Origin: Albugo candida
Taxonomy: Eukaryota > Oomycota > Peronosporomycetes > Albuginales
DNA: 64,000 nt
Direction: 5' to 3'
Assembly: GCA_040437565.1 (NCBI GenBank)
Contig: JBDOQK010000001.1
Location: forward strand, 992,001-1,056,000
Position 1 is the first letter of the stretch. Every line of letters begins with the position of its first letter. A program made the translations under genes and the position numbers. Positions 43,783 through 52,062 of this stretch are shown here, piece after piece. The notes under the pieces were generated by a model. That model did no database searches. It was given only the letters and a program-made list of their open reading frames with translations, and was not told the DNA's origin.

Positions 43783-45426
43783 TATACTTTCAGCCCAGAA
43801 ACCACCTTCCTCCCTTCCCCACGTTCCTCTCAGCCTCCGTGTATGACGCCCGAAGCCGCAGAACCACTTCCACTCCGCTCGATCCTGCGAAAAGAGCCGA
43901 TACAGACTGATTATCACGCTTCAATGGACGGATTGGAAATGCGCGATATGTTTGCAACTGGAATCAATCAACGAGATTCCATCAGCTTGATCATGATTCT
44001 CGGCTCGGCGATTTCTGGGATTGCGCTTGGATTCATCCTCAGTGGCTACGAAATAGGCGAAGATGCGACCCGATGGCTTGAATTACCCGGTCATTTGTTT
44101 ATTAAAGCGCTGAAATGTCTGATTGTTCCGATGGTTTTTTGCAGCATTGTAACTTGTATCGCCGAATTTATAGCTGTTGGGCACGAGGTCGCAGTTGGAG
44201 CACGTACGATCGTCGCATTTGTGAGTATGACACTTCTTTCATCGTTCACGGGAACCTTTTTCGGATGGCTATTTCTTCCATTTTTTCGTGTGCAAAAGAC
44301 ACTTTTGTACACGGAAGATGTCGTCCCAACACTCGCGCTTCGATGTCCCGATGGACGATATCTCACTCAGCTCGTCAACGATACGATTGTCTGTATGGCC
44401 ACTCGGAATAAAACGGAAAGCGCACAATTCGAACTCGATGATATTTCATACACATTTGCATCAAAGTCTCCAACATTTGTCAATTTATCAGTATCCAAAG
44501 AGATCTTTGGCCTCTTGAACCAACTCATTCCAACTAATGTGTTGGAAGCTTTTGTGGAAGGCTCCACGCTCGGTGTCATCTCCTTCGCGATTCTGTTTGG
44601 TGTCGCCATCACCAAAAGCTTCCGACCGACAAAAGAAGTGACGGAAAATTACCCGCTTTTGCTCATCACGCAAGTTGGAATTCTTGTTCGAATGATTCTC
44701 AATGGCGTTATGGCAGTCCTTCCCATTGCGATTATCTCACTACTCGCAGGTGCGATCGTCAAACTCCCGTGTTCATTGGAATTAGTAAAAAGTGTTGGAT
44801 TTCTCGGATTCGCATTGCTATCGGCGCTGGTGACTGTGACATTTGGAGTCCTTGGACTTACGATGCTCTTAATTGCCAGACGAAATGTGTTCTCCTACCT
44901 GAAAGCGATCATTCCAGCGCAAATCTTCATCGCAAGCTATTGTTCTTCCATCGCCACTTTGCCTGTAACGATACGATGCGTGGAATCGACTCGGGAAGTG
45001 CCTACCTCTATCGCGCGATTTGTATTATCGCTGGGAGCAAGTTGCAATCTGAATGGAACTGCAGTGTACATGCCATTAGCTTGCTTGTTTATGGCCAAAA
45101 TAAGCGGAATCGAAGCTCATTTGAGTATCATGTCGTACATCCGACTCGCATTAGTAAGTGCGATTGCTTCATATGGCGTTGCTCCTGTTCCACATTCCGG
45201 TCTTGTGATGATTATGACCATATGGAAAACAGTATTTCACACAGATGTTCCGGCCGTATTCTCCATTATGGTCGGCGTCGATTGGCTTTTGGATCGTGCG
45301 TGTGCGGTTGTGAATGTGACAAATGACGCTTTACTAGCACGAATCATTGTTGGCCGCATCAAGGATCCCGGACCACCGGCTCCGATTGTCACCTTTGGAC
45401 CAGTGTTTCATCACGAGCCGAAATGA
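43705..45426 (+). CDS. SLC1-family (glutamate/neutral amino acid) transporter, 573 aa
   Basis: SLC1 carriers move acidic or neutral amino acids into cells with Na+. One exon. After a 95-residue polar N-terminus come eight helices and two re-entrant loops. HP1 reads YCSSIATLPVTIRC. TM7 carries NLNGTAVYMPLA in place of the usual NMDGT. HP2 has APVPHSGLVMI. TM8 reads VDWLLDRACAVVNVTNDALL: the Asp that binds the substrate amino group and the closing N..D are kept, but the Arg that contacts the side-chain carboxylate of glutamate is Cys, as in the neutral transporter ASCT2. It is therefore probably not a glutamate carrier. The ATG follows an in-frame TTG, which was ignored. Confidence 0.92.
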   Translation: MRVAFASVDSFMDHLNGSIVRSDSNRYTFSPETTFLPSPRSSQPPCMTPEAAEPLPLRSILRKEPIQTDYHASMDGLEMRDMFATGINQRDSISLIMILGSAISGIALGFILSGYEIGEDATRWLELPGHLFIKALKCLIVPMVFCSIVTCIAEFIAVGHEVAVGARTIVAFVSMTLLSSFTGTFFGWLFLPFFRVQKTLLYTEDVVPTLALRCPDGRYLTQLVNDTIVCMATRNKTESAQFELDDISYTFASKSPTFVNLSVSKEIFGLLNQLIPTNVLEAFVEGSTLGVISFAILFGVAITKSFRPTKEVTENYPLLLITQVGILVRMILNGVMAVLPIAIISLLAGAIVKLPCSLELVKSVGFLGFALLSALVTVTFGVLGLTMLLIARRNVFSYLKAIIPAQIFIASYCSSIATLPVTIRCVESTREVPTSIARFVLSLGASCNLNGTAVYMPLACLFMAKISGIEAHLSIMSYIRLALVSAIASYGVAPVPHSGLVMIMTIWKTVFHTDVPAVFSIMVGVDWLLDRACAVVNVTNDALLARIIVGRIKDPGPPAPIVTFGPVFHHEPK

Positions 45427-45515
45427 ATTCGATTTCAGATTGAGACGAATGGTAGCTTTCAGCGAGTGGTGGAGTGTTCTTCCAGTACTTTGGAGGTGAC
45501 GCTCTCTTGACACGT

Positions 45516-45722
45516 CAATTCTTCGCTGCTGGTTTCAGTACAATGGGCTCGTGTGCTATCTGAAGCAACTCTGAGAAAGAAACGCTCATCAAATCACATC
45601 GAAATCGTACCTGAAATCAGTCTGGGCTCACGTTGGACCCATCCACAACTGACAAAGAAATCATAGATATCTTCAGATTTTTCAACGTCTACCACAACGG
45701 GATGAGGGTCAATAATAAACAT
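45516..45722 (-). CDS. Possible 48-55 aa microprotein
   Basis: Unrecognised. An ATG 13 nt after the ADA2 stop opens a protein-like frame (MFIIDPHPVVVDVEKSEDIY, then DFFVSCGWVQREPRLIS). It runs into a 40-nt GT..AG interval (45571..45610) and continues as ELLQIAHEPI before stopping between about 45516 and 45538. The intron is short for this genome and the end is uncertain. It could also be an exon of something larger or chance. Composition (Asp/Glu/Val with few rare codons) is better than that of the surrounding noise. Confidence 0.3.
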
Positions 45723-45734
45723 CAGGAAGCAGCA

Positions 45735-47388
45735 TTATCTACCGAGCTTTACGATCTGTTGAGCTGCATCTGGTGTCAAGTATCCCATTCGGTAACACTC
45801 GCGTATCAAAACGTCTTTGATGACCAAATAATGCTACAGAACGCGACGTTAGCAACAGGGAACGTCTTACGTGTAGGGAGAAACCTACTTTTGGCAAGAG
45901 CTGGAGTTTACTGCAAAGCTCCTTCTCGGTTGGTGCGAGAAGATGAGCTCCTGGTGCTCCATCCACTAGCGAAGTCGCAATCCGTTTCGACGTTCCTCGA
46001 CCAGCATCCTCGCCTGCTTCATCCACTCGAGATCGCTTGTTGCTCGACGTATCGCTAACGTCTTCGTCCTGAAGTCCAGTAAAACGCTCTCGATATCGAC
46101 TTGCTCGATCTTTCCCATTATAAGTTGATCGTGTTGAATCATATAAATAGGAGGCATTATCCCTCTGCTTTTGCATCGCCAACTCAGTCTCTCGCTTCTT
46201 CTTCTCTTGCTCATACAATTCAGCTTCAGCGAGTGTTTTGATCCCATTCCGTCGATATTCCTGCAATAAGACAATCTGTTTCTGCAAACGCATCGCTGTG
46301 ATAAGTCCTTGAATCAACTCTTCATGCTCTTGAGGAGTGTGGAAGCGAGCAAATGGACGCATCTGAGCAATAATCTCCCGCTCTTCTTTGGGTCGCCTTC
46401 GTTCCACTTGCAGATGCTTCTTATAATCCAACAAGCCGTGCTCGATCACAAATTGTTTCCGACGCGCTCGTTCATCCAATTTCGAGTTATAAATTTCGAT
46501 CACTTTGAGCTTAAGCGCTCGTTCTGTCGGACTATCATCCTCTGCAAACTCCATATCCGATAGTATGACCTCAGCATCATTGTCGTATTCCACATCGAAA
46601 TCTCCTCTCAGTGGCATGTAACCAGCCAATTCTGTTCCTACCATCTGCTTGACTGGAGTCGTTCCCGTATTAGTTCTCACTTGTTTGCCTTCTTCTTGAT
46701 CATTCTTCATCTTCTTTACCGGCGTGGAAGGAGCCTCTTCCTCCACTGAAGAAGCCCGTGCATCTCTGTGTTCGCTCTGATTCACATGATCTACTTGCTG
46801 AGAGCCACATGTATCATCTAAGAACTGCGGAAGCTGATCTTCCTGACTCAAATACGCATTCATATAATGTGCTTCACATTTCTTCTCACTCTTTGTACCA
46901 ATGTAATCCGCAATATCTTTCCAATTTCCCATTCCAAACAGCTTGATACCGTCCAATAAGAGGAGATCCTCCTCAGCAGTCCAATCGGTGCTTCCAATAT
47001 CTTTAAATGGCGATTTTGTGCCGTTGTTTTGCTCAATCGCGGAATCCTTCAGAGTAATCGCTCGTTTTGAGTCTTTTACGAGCGGAAACGCTAAACAATC
47101 CGAAACATTATAACTGTGTGTTTTCTTATGCTGTGCGACTTCGCTTCCTACTGCAAAACACTCGACACACAGCTCGATGACAGGCGGCAGTGAGGCGCTG
47201 GTAGAAGCGCATTCGTTGCATGTTATGCGAATCGTACGAGAAAGATCTTTATGGCAACTAACGCAGTTCTTAGGTCGCTCCGTTACCTTGAAACAAAACT
47301 CTTCTCCGTCCTTTGACGTCTCTGCGACTTTATCATTGGTTTCGTGCTTGATTTCACTTTCATCGTCGCGGATCACGGGCGCCGCCAT
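45735..47388 (-). CDS. TADA2: Transcriptional adaptor ADA2, 532 aa
   Basis: ADA2 activates the histone acetyltransferase GCN5 in SAGA-type complexes. Two exons with a 55-nt intron (45834..45888), exactly 533 codons. A ZZ zinc finger (CVSCHKDLSRTIRITCNEC through LCVECFAVG and the His pair HKKTHSY) is followed by a SANT domain (DWTAEEDLLLLDGIKLFGMG, then NWKDIADYIGTKSEKKCEAHY). A coiled, charged middle leads to the C-terminal SWIRM domain, which only forms after splicing (YLVIKDVLIRECYRMGYLTP then DAAQQIVKLGR). All three domains are in the usual order. Confidence 0.95.
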
Positions 47389-47447
47389 TGGAAGATTTTG
47401 AAATAGTGTTGAGAAATGTATGCATTCTATTTGTACATTATTCTAGG

Positions 47448-48717
47448 TCATTTGCCATATCGACGTTGCCGTCGGCTATATTCGTGCAAAAGCGCTTGAA
47501 AATCTTGCTTTTGGAATTCCGGCCATAATTTATCTGCAAAAATAAGTTCCGTATAAGCAATTTGATACAGTAAAAAGTTACTGATTCGATGCTCGCCCGA
47601 TGTACGCAGCAATACGTCCGGATCAGGTGAGTCTCTAATGCGTAGTGAATGATTAAAGAGTGATGGACGTTCAAGCATCGTATACCTTGTCAATAAGTGA
47701 TTGCTGACAACAGTCTCATCAATGTCAGCAGCGCGCATGCAGCCAGACTCTATTTTCTCGCCAATTTGCTTGAAAGCACAGACGAGTTCCTCACGCGCAC
47801 CATAACTAATAAACAGACATAAGCGGAAGTGTTATCTCACTCGAGTCAAACGCATTTTGTACCTCGCACATATGTTAAGCTGTAGTGTTTGACACTCGGC
47901 GGTTGTCTTCTCCGTATCCTGGATCGCAGTGACGACATGCTTAGGTAGTTTGGTGCTGTTTGTTACATGGACTCGAATCCGGATATCTTTCTGGATTGCC
48001 CGTGGTATAATTTCATGCATGAATTGGTCAAAGAGGGCTAGCAGCGTGTCGATTTCATCTTGCGGACGACTCCAGTTTTCTTGTCAGCAAAACTCAGCAA
48101 GGTCGAAAGAGGAATTGTCATGTGGCTCCTCACCGCTCGAAAATGCATACACTGTGAGAATCTCTACACCATACTCAATGCACCAGTCTATAAATGAGAC
48201 GAGTGTTTTACTTCCATCAGCATGACCGCGAACGCTAAGCCCATATTTCGCTTTTCCAAATCGTCGATTACCGTCCATGATAACAGCAAGATGCTTTGGT
48301 ATCTATAGGATATACGGTATGAATGCATCAAAGCTAATAACAGGAACACGGAGGTCAACGTACCTTGTACTTGCCTGCTGGTAGCGAGCTGGGAACCTGA
48401 CATGTAAATTGTCTGCTGATTTGATAGAAACGACCAAAAAAAGCAAGCAAGGAATGCACGGTTTTTTGCAGGTAGGATTCATCAATGATGTGTAATTTTC
48501 TATCCTGGATTGGCTTCAATGCACAAAAAATCATGAGGCTGATAATGATGATCAAGCACATGATGGCGACTGGTAATCCCACGAGGAACCACGCTTCTGT
48601 GTGCAATGAGACCGGCCAGAAACCGAGAAAATGGACATTTTGTCCGATAGTACTCATTGTCTGGCGACTTTGTATCGCTCGTATACCAAGCAATACGTTG
48701 GTGCTCTCTGTTACCAT
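47448..48717 (-). CDS. DHDDS: cis-Prenyltransferase (dehydrodolichyl diphosphate synthase type), 348 aa
   Basis: Builds the polyprenyl chain of dolichol for N-glycosylation at the ER. Five exons; introns 47635..47685, 47806..47862, 48080..48133 and 48303..48363; exactly 349 codons. It has an N-terminal hydrophobic helix (FLVGLPVAIMCLIIIISLMI) absent from soluble bacterial enzymes. All catalytic regions are present: IPKHLAVIMDGNRRF with the catalytic Asp, TVYAFSSENWSRP, and PDPDVLLRTSGEHRISNFLL with the RxSGE-type pocket, then AYTELIFADKLWPEF. Intron 47635..47685 is 51 nt and stop-free, so an unspliced reading gives a false 17-residue insert. An alternative start is at 48657. The flanks of gap 48723..48822 duplicate 37 bp around the start. 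Confidence 0.93.
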
Positions 48718-48859
48718 AAAGCNNNNNNNNNNNNNNNNNNNNNNNNNNNNNNNNNNNNNNNNNNNNNNNNNNNNNNNNNNNNNNNNNNNNNNNNNNNNNN
48801 NNNNNNNNNNNNNNNNNNNNNNCCAAGCAATACGTTGGTGCTCTCTGTTACCATAAAGC
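48686..48859. repeat. 37-bp flanking duplicate around gap 48723..48822
   Basis: Bases 48686..48722 equal 48823..48859. They cover the first codons of the cis-prenyltransferase. Unmerged contig overlap. Confidence 0.85.
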
Positions 48860-49399
48860 TGCACCGCAATCTTATCTCAAATTAATTTTAGCCAATCGCA
48901 TGGTACCTTGTCTGCTCGGTGGCGACAATCTGACGAAAATGCGCGATTGCGTTATAAAGAGCTTGCATTCGAGTAAAGTGATGCAGGAAAGATACACGAG
49001 CATTTAGTACAAAAAGAAAGATTTTGAGTGATAAAAGGTAGCAATTTCTCTCTTAGTGTAATGCTTATTTCACAACAAGCAAAGTAGATGTGGGGTCAAG
49101 ACTTCATGTAGCGTACAAGGCAATCACCGGGACAAAGAGAGCTCTCGGAGGGGCCCGAAGGAGTGAATGGAAGGCGTGAATTTGCGTCAGCAACGTTCAG
49201 CATGATGGACTGCTTCTATTTTCTTATAAGAGTTGCAATATCACATATATCGTACCCACCATTCGATTCTTCAGACCAAATCGACATGTGTCTTTATCTC
49301 ATTGGCCATCGGATATAAAAAATGTTTTATCAACATTCGACCAAAATGATGCAGAAATCGCTTTATGTTATTCTTTGAACTGGGAAGAAAAATCGCATT
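48860..49399. other. Intergenic, nothing recognised
   Basis: About 550 bp between the cis-prenyltransferase start and the first HAD gene, both transcribed outward. A GTG-started frame from 49288 that reads into the HAD gene was not accepted as coding. No repeat or RNA gene was recognised. Confidence 0.5.
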
Positions 49400-49418
49400 T
49401 CTCATTTCCAATTCTCCC
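49400..49418 (+). promoter_or_regulatory. Oomycete-type initiator just before the first HAD gene
   Basis: The sequence TCTCATTTCCAATTCTCCC has the initiator core (TCATTYY) followed by an AWTYT-like flanking element and lies directly before the ATG at 49420. If used, the 5' leader would be under 20 nt. The element is known from Phytophthora promoters; its use here is inference. Confidence 0.45.
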
Positions 49419-49419
49419 G

Positions 49420-50772
49420 ATGAAGTACAACAACTGGGCTTTGTTTACAATAGGCGCCCTCAACCTTCACGGTATCGAGCCAGAAGGAATTCCATATGAT
49501 GTGAACGACTTGCCCGCTTACAACAAGCATTTTCTAAACAAAGTGATCGAAAATATCGATTCCACGAAAGCTCATTCTGCTGTCTTTGATCATGACGGAA
49601 CTTTGGTCGTAGGCGATATATCTGTCGCCATGATGTCTGAACAAATATCAAGCTTTATGTATGCACTTCCCATAGAAAAGAAAGCATTTGTATCGATTCT
49701 TTCTCTCGGATACGACAAAGGATTGAAAGACGAATGTCTGAAGAACGGGATGCACACCGAAATTGGAATTGATGCCACTAACAAACCTGTCACCTTCCAA
49801 AAGCTTTTGAAAAGTATTTTTGAGGATTATGTGGTTCTGAAGGCCAAGCAGACAGAAAAAACGTCTCAGGAAGATCATTTGAATAATTTTCAAGCCAAGC
49901 TCGGTTTCTACAATGATGCTATCTGGGGGATTGCTAAGAGAGTAGATGCATCTCATCCTTGTAAACATGAACTCGGTCTTAGATTGCTCTCGCAATTATG
50001 GATTGGGCTAACGAGAGAAGAGCTCAACACTCTTATCGATAAAACCTGGAAGAATGGCGCTGATAAGAAAACACAAGTGTACGAATCGACTGGTGATCTG
50101 CAAGTGATAGGACATCAACGCCCCGGGATTAAAGTGATATCACAACAAGTCTCGCTGATAAGTGCGTTGCAAAAGAAACAAGTGAAAGTCTACATCATCA
50201 CTGCTGCGCCGGCTTACATCGTACAACAACTTTCTCACCACTATGGGATTCATAAAGACAACGTTCATGGTCTTCAGCTGAACTTTGACGTCAACCATAA
50301 GTGCATTGGTGTAGATGTGACGGATGCTACATATGGTATTGGCAAGGCTAAGAAGCTTAAAGAGTTGGACCTGGGAGTACTTGTACTTGCCTCAGGCGAT
50401 AGCATGGGCGATTACGAAATGCTGCAAGCTGTCGGTATCCCAACGGGGATAAAGTTAATTGTCAATGCGATACCTTCTGACCAAAAGCTGTTGGAACTGT
50501 ACGGTCAAGCATGTGACAGTGTGAAGGAATATTTTAAAAAGGAGAATGAATTGGCAACGCCATTGAGCCCCAGAATTCTAATCCAAGGCGTTGATCGTAC
50601 AGCACTGACGTGGATCCCTACTGCTTACTCGACGGATAATGATGGAACACCAAAGTACACCGCAAGCAGGCAATGTGAAGAGTACAATTCTGTCCCCATC
50701 AATGCAGTTGGAGTCTACAATCGTAAACATGCATCACGTCGTCGGCTTGTAAGATACATACACGACCAATGA
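49420..50772 (+). CDS. Secreted HAD-family phosphatase, 450 aa
   Basis: A haloacid-dehalogenase-type phosphohydrolase; the fold and loops recall phosphorylcholine/phosphoserine-type enzymes (PF12710-like), but the substrate is unknown. One exon. A signal peptide (MKYNNWALFTIGALNLHG) is followed by the nucleophile motif VFDHDGTLVVGD, motif II YIITAAPAYIV and motif III/IV ASGDSMGDYEML; the catalytic Asp pair is intact. Between motifs I and II is a large alpha-helical cap of about 190 residues. The Met at 49420 was chosen because it begins the signal peptide, aligns with the start of the tandem paralogue and follows a promoter element. The paralogue lies 1.3 kb downstream. Confidence 0.8.
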   Translation: MKYNNWALFTIGALNLHGIEPEGIPYDVNDLPAYNKHFLNKVIENIDSTKAHSAVFDHDGTLVVGDISVAMMSEQISSFMYALPIEKKAFVSILSLGYDKGLKDECLKNGMHTEIGIDATNKPVTFQKLLKSIFEDYVVLKAKQTEKTSQEDHLNNFQAKLGFYNDAIWGIAKRVDASHPCKHELGLRLLSQLWIGLTREELNTLIDKTWKNGADKKTQVYESTGDLQVIGHQRPGIKVISQQVSLISALQKKQVKVYIITAAPAYIVQQLSHHYGIHKDNVHGLQLNFDVNHKCIGVDVTDATYGIGKAKKLKELDLGVLVLASGDSMGDYEMLQAVGIPTGIKLIVNAIPSDQKLLELYGQACDSVKEYFKKENELATPLSPRILIQGVDRTALTWIPTAYSTDNDGTPKYTASRQCEEYNSVPINAVGVYNRKHASRRRLVRYIHDQ

Positions 50773-51483
50773 CGGACAGACACGATTAAAAATATGCGCT
50801 ATGAGACTGCAGCTTTGAACTAACTTGGTAATCAATAAGCAATTTCTTCACCTTCATTTCAGTGAATAGATCTCTGCTTCAGACATGTCTTCCTATCAGT
50901 CTCTAAATTGCATATAGTAGCTCAGTGCATGAGCACTACCATCCTGATGACCGATAGTCAATGTTTATGTGATCACCGATACATACGGTCAATCGATGGT
51001 TAACACATGCACGTTGTAAGGAAACCTTTTGCTTCTATGAATTTCTGCTAGTTGAAACGATTGTCCGAGTCATTAAATGCAACTGAGGTACAAGAAGATG
51101 TCTCATGATAGACAGATAGCATGAATGAATTACTCCGAGAATAGAGTCATACGGTTGTGTTTTGGACATTGTGAATGACGCTAACTTCGAGAAGTACAAC
51201 TAAAACTGTAATCTACTACGGCTTAATCTTTTGACTACTAAATTGAGCATTCTTTGTGCTTCAAACGATCGTCCAGGAAGAACCAAAGTCCATAGAGTTG
51301 TTATGGAGAGCACTTTGCATATAAGTGCCGGTAAAAGTGCATCAAATTTTGACGTGAGATATGCATACCATTCATTGAACGAAGCGAAGACATCTCATTG
51401 TCGAAGCGCAATGGATTTAGTGCGTTAGCGATTGCTGCAGTAATTATATAAAATTCAATTTGCTATCATATTGATTATATATC
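50773..51483. other. Intergenic, nothing recognised
   Basis: About 710 bp of AT-rich sequence. A 65-codon + strand frame at 51231..51428 has no recognisable features. No remnant of a third HAD copy was seen. Confidence 0.5.
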
Positions 51484-51750
51484 ATGTTACGCGCAGAAGA
51501 AAGCACAGCAGTACTCGCAAACCTCTCCGTAACTGTGGGCAAAAGCCTGACTTTTTATGTTCCCGCAGTCACAAGGTGGGCTGCTTCTATTCTTGCTTCT
51601 GATCTTAAAAAGATATTCGGCCTATCAGCACCCGATGGATACTCTTTCGAGCAACTTCGAATAGCTGATGGCTCTTCTATAGCCGAAATCGGACAATTGG
51701 CACAACAAAGCGCCCTCGGAAAAAGCCGGCTTTATTCCAGGAAGGTTTGA
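51484..51750 (+). CDS. Hypothetical protein, 88 aa
   Basis: An ATG-started frame between the two HAD genes. The protein is Ala/Ser/Leu-rich with a plausible amphipathic helix region (FYVPAVTRWAASILASDLKK) and ends SALGKSRLYSRKV. It has no signal peptide, membrane helix or known motif. Composition is better than that of chance frames, but there is no homology evidence; it could be an orphan gene or noise. Confidence 0.3.
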   Translation: MLRAEESTAVLANLSVTVGKSLTFYVPAVTRWAASILASDLKKIFGLSAPDGYSFEQLRIADGSSIAEIGQLAQQSALGKSRLYSRKV

Positions 51751-52041
51751 CTGAATTTTTGTATGGGAAATTCCTGAAAAAAATCAATGCATGGAGAATG
51801 TTAATCTGAATACAATCTCCATGAGGATTGTGCCTTTGCCTACTCTTTCATTAGTTCTTGTTCGAAGCACAATGAATGCTGCATGGACTCTGTAGCAGTG
51901 TATATGCGTGTGCTTCGCAGGATCGATCTCACATCCATTCATCTCGTGGCAAAGATACTACTGCTTTTCCCACTCAAGCCCTCGGAATGTGGTACTTTTC
52001 TTCCGACGGTGCAATTGCTTGAATCGATAGTCCACTCAATC
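51751..52041. other. Upstream region of the second HAD gene
   Basis: About 290 bp. An in-frame ATG at 51883 would add 60 residues to the HAD protein, but the extension lacks a signal peptide and the promoter element lies downstream of it. Nothing else was recognised. Confidence 0.5.
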
Positions 52042-52058
52042 GCTCATTTTCCATTTCC
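52042..52058 (+). promoter_or_regulatory. Oomycete-type core promoter before the second HAD gene
   Basis: GCTCATTTTCCATTTCC fits the published oomycete initiator plus flanking element consensus (GCTCATTYY..CAWTTT) almost perfectly and ends 4 bp before the ATG at 52063. It is the strongest such match I noticed in the window. Confidence 0.6.
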
Positions 52059-52062
52059 ACTG

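Noticed and set aside
49288-49419. N-terminal extension of the first HAD protein
   Set aside because: It would start at GTG and would bury the signal peptide; the paralogue starts at the matching Met.
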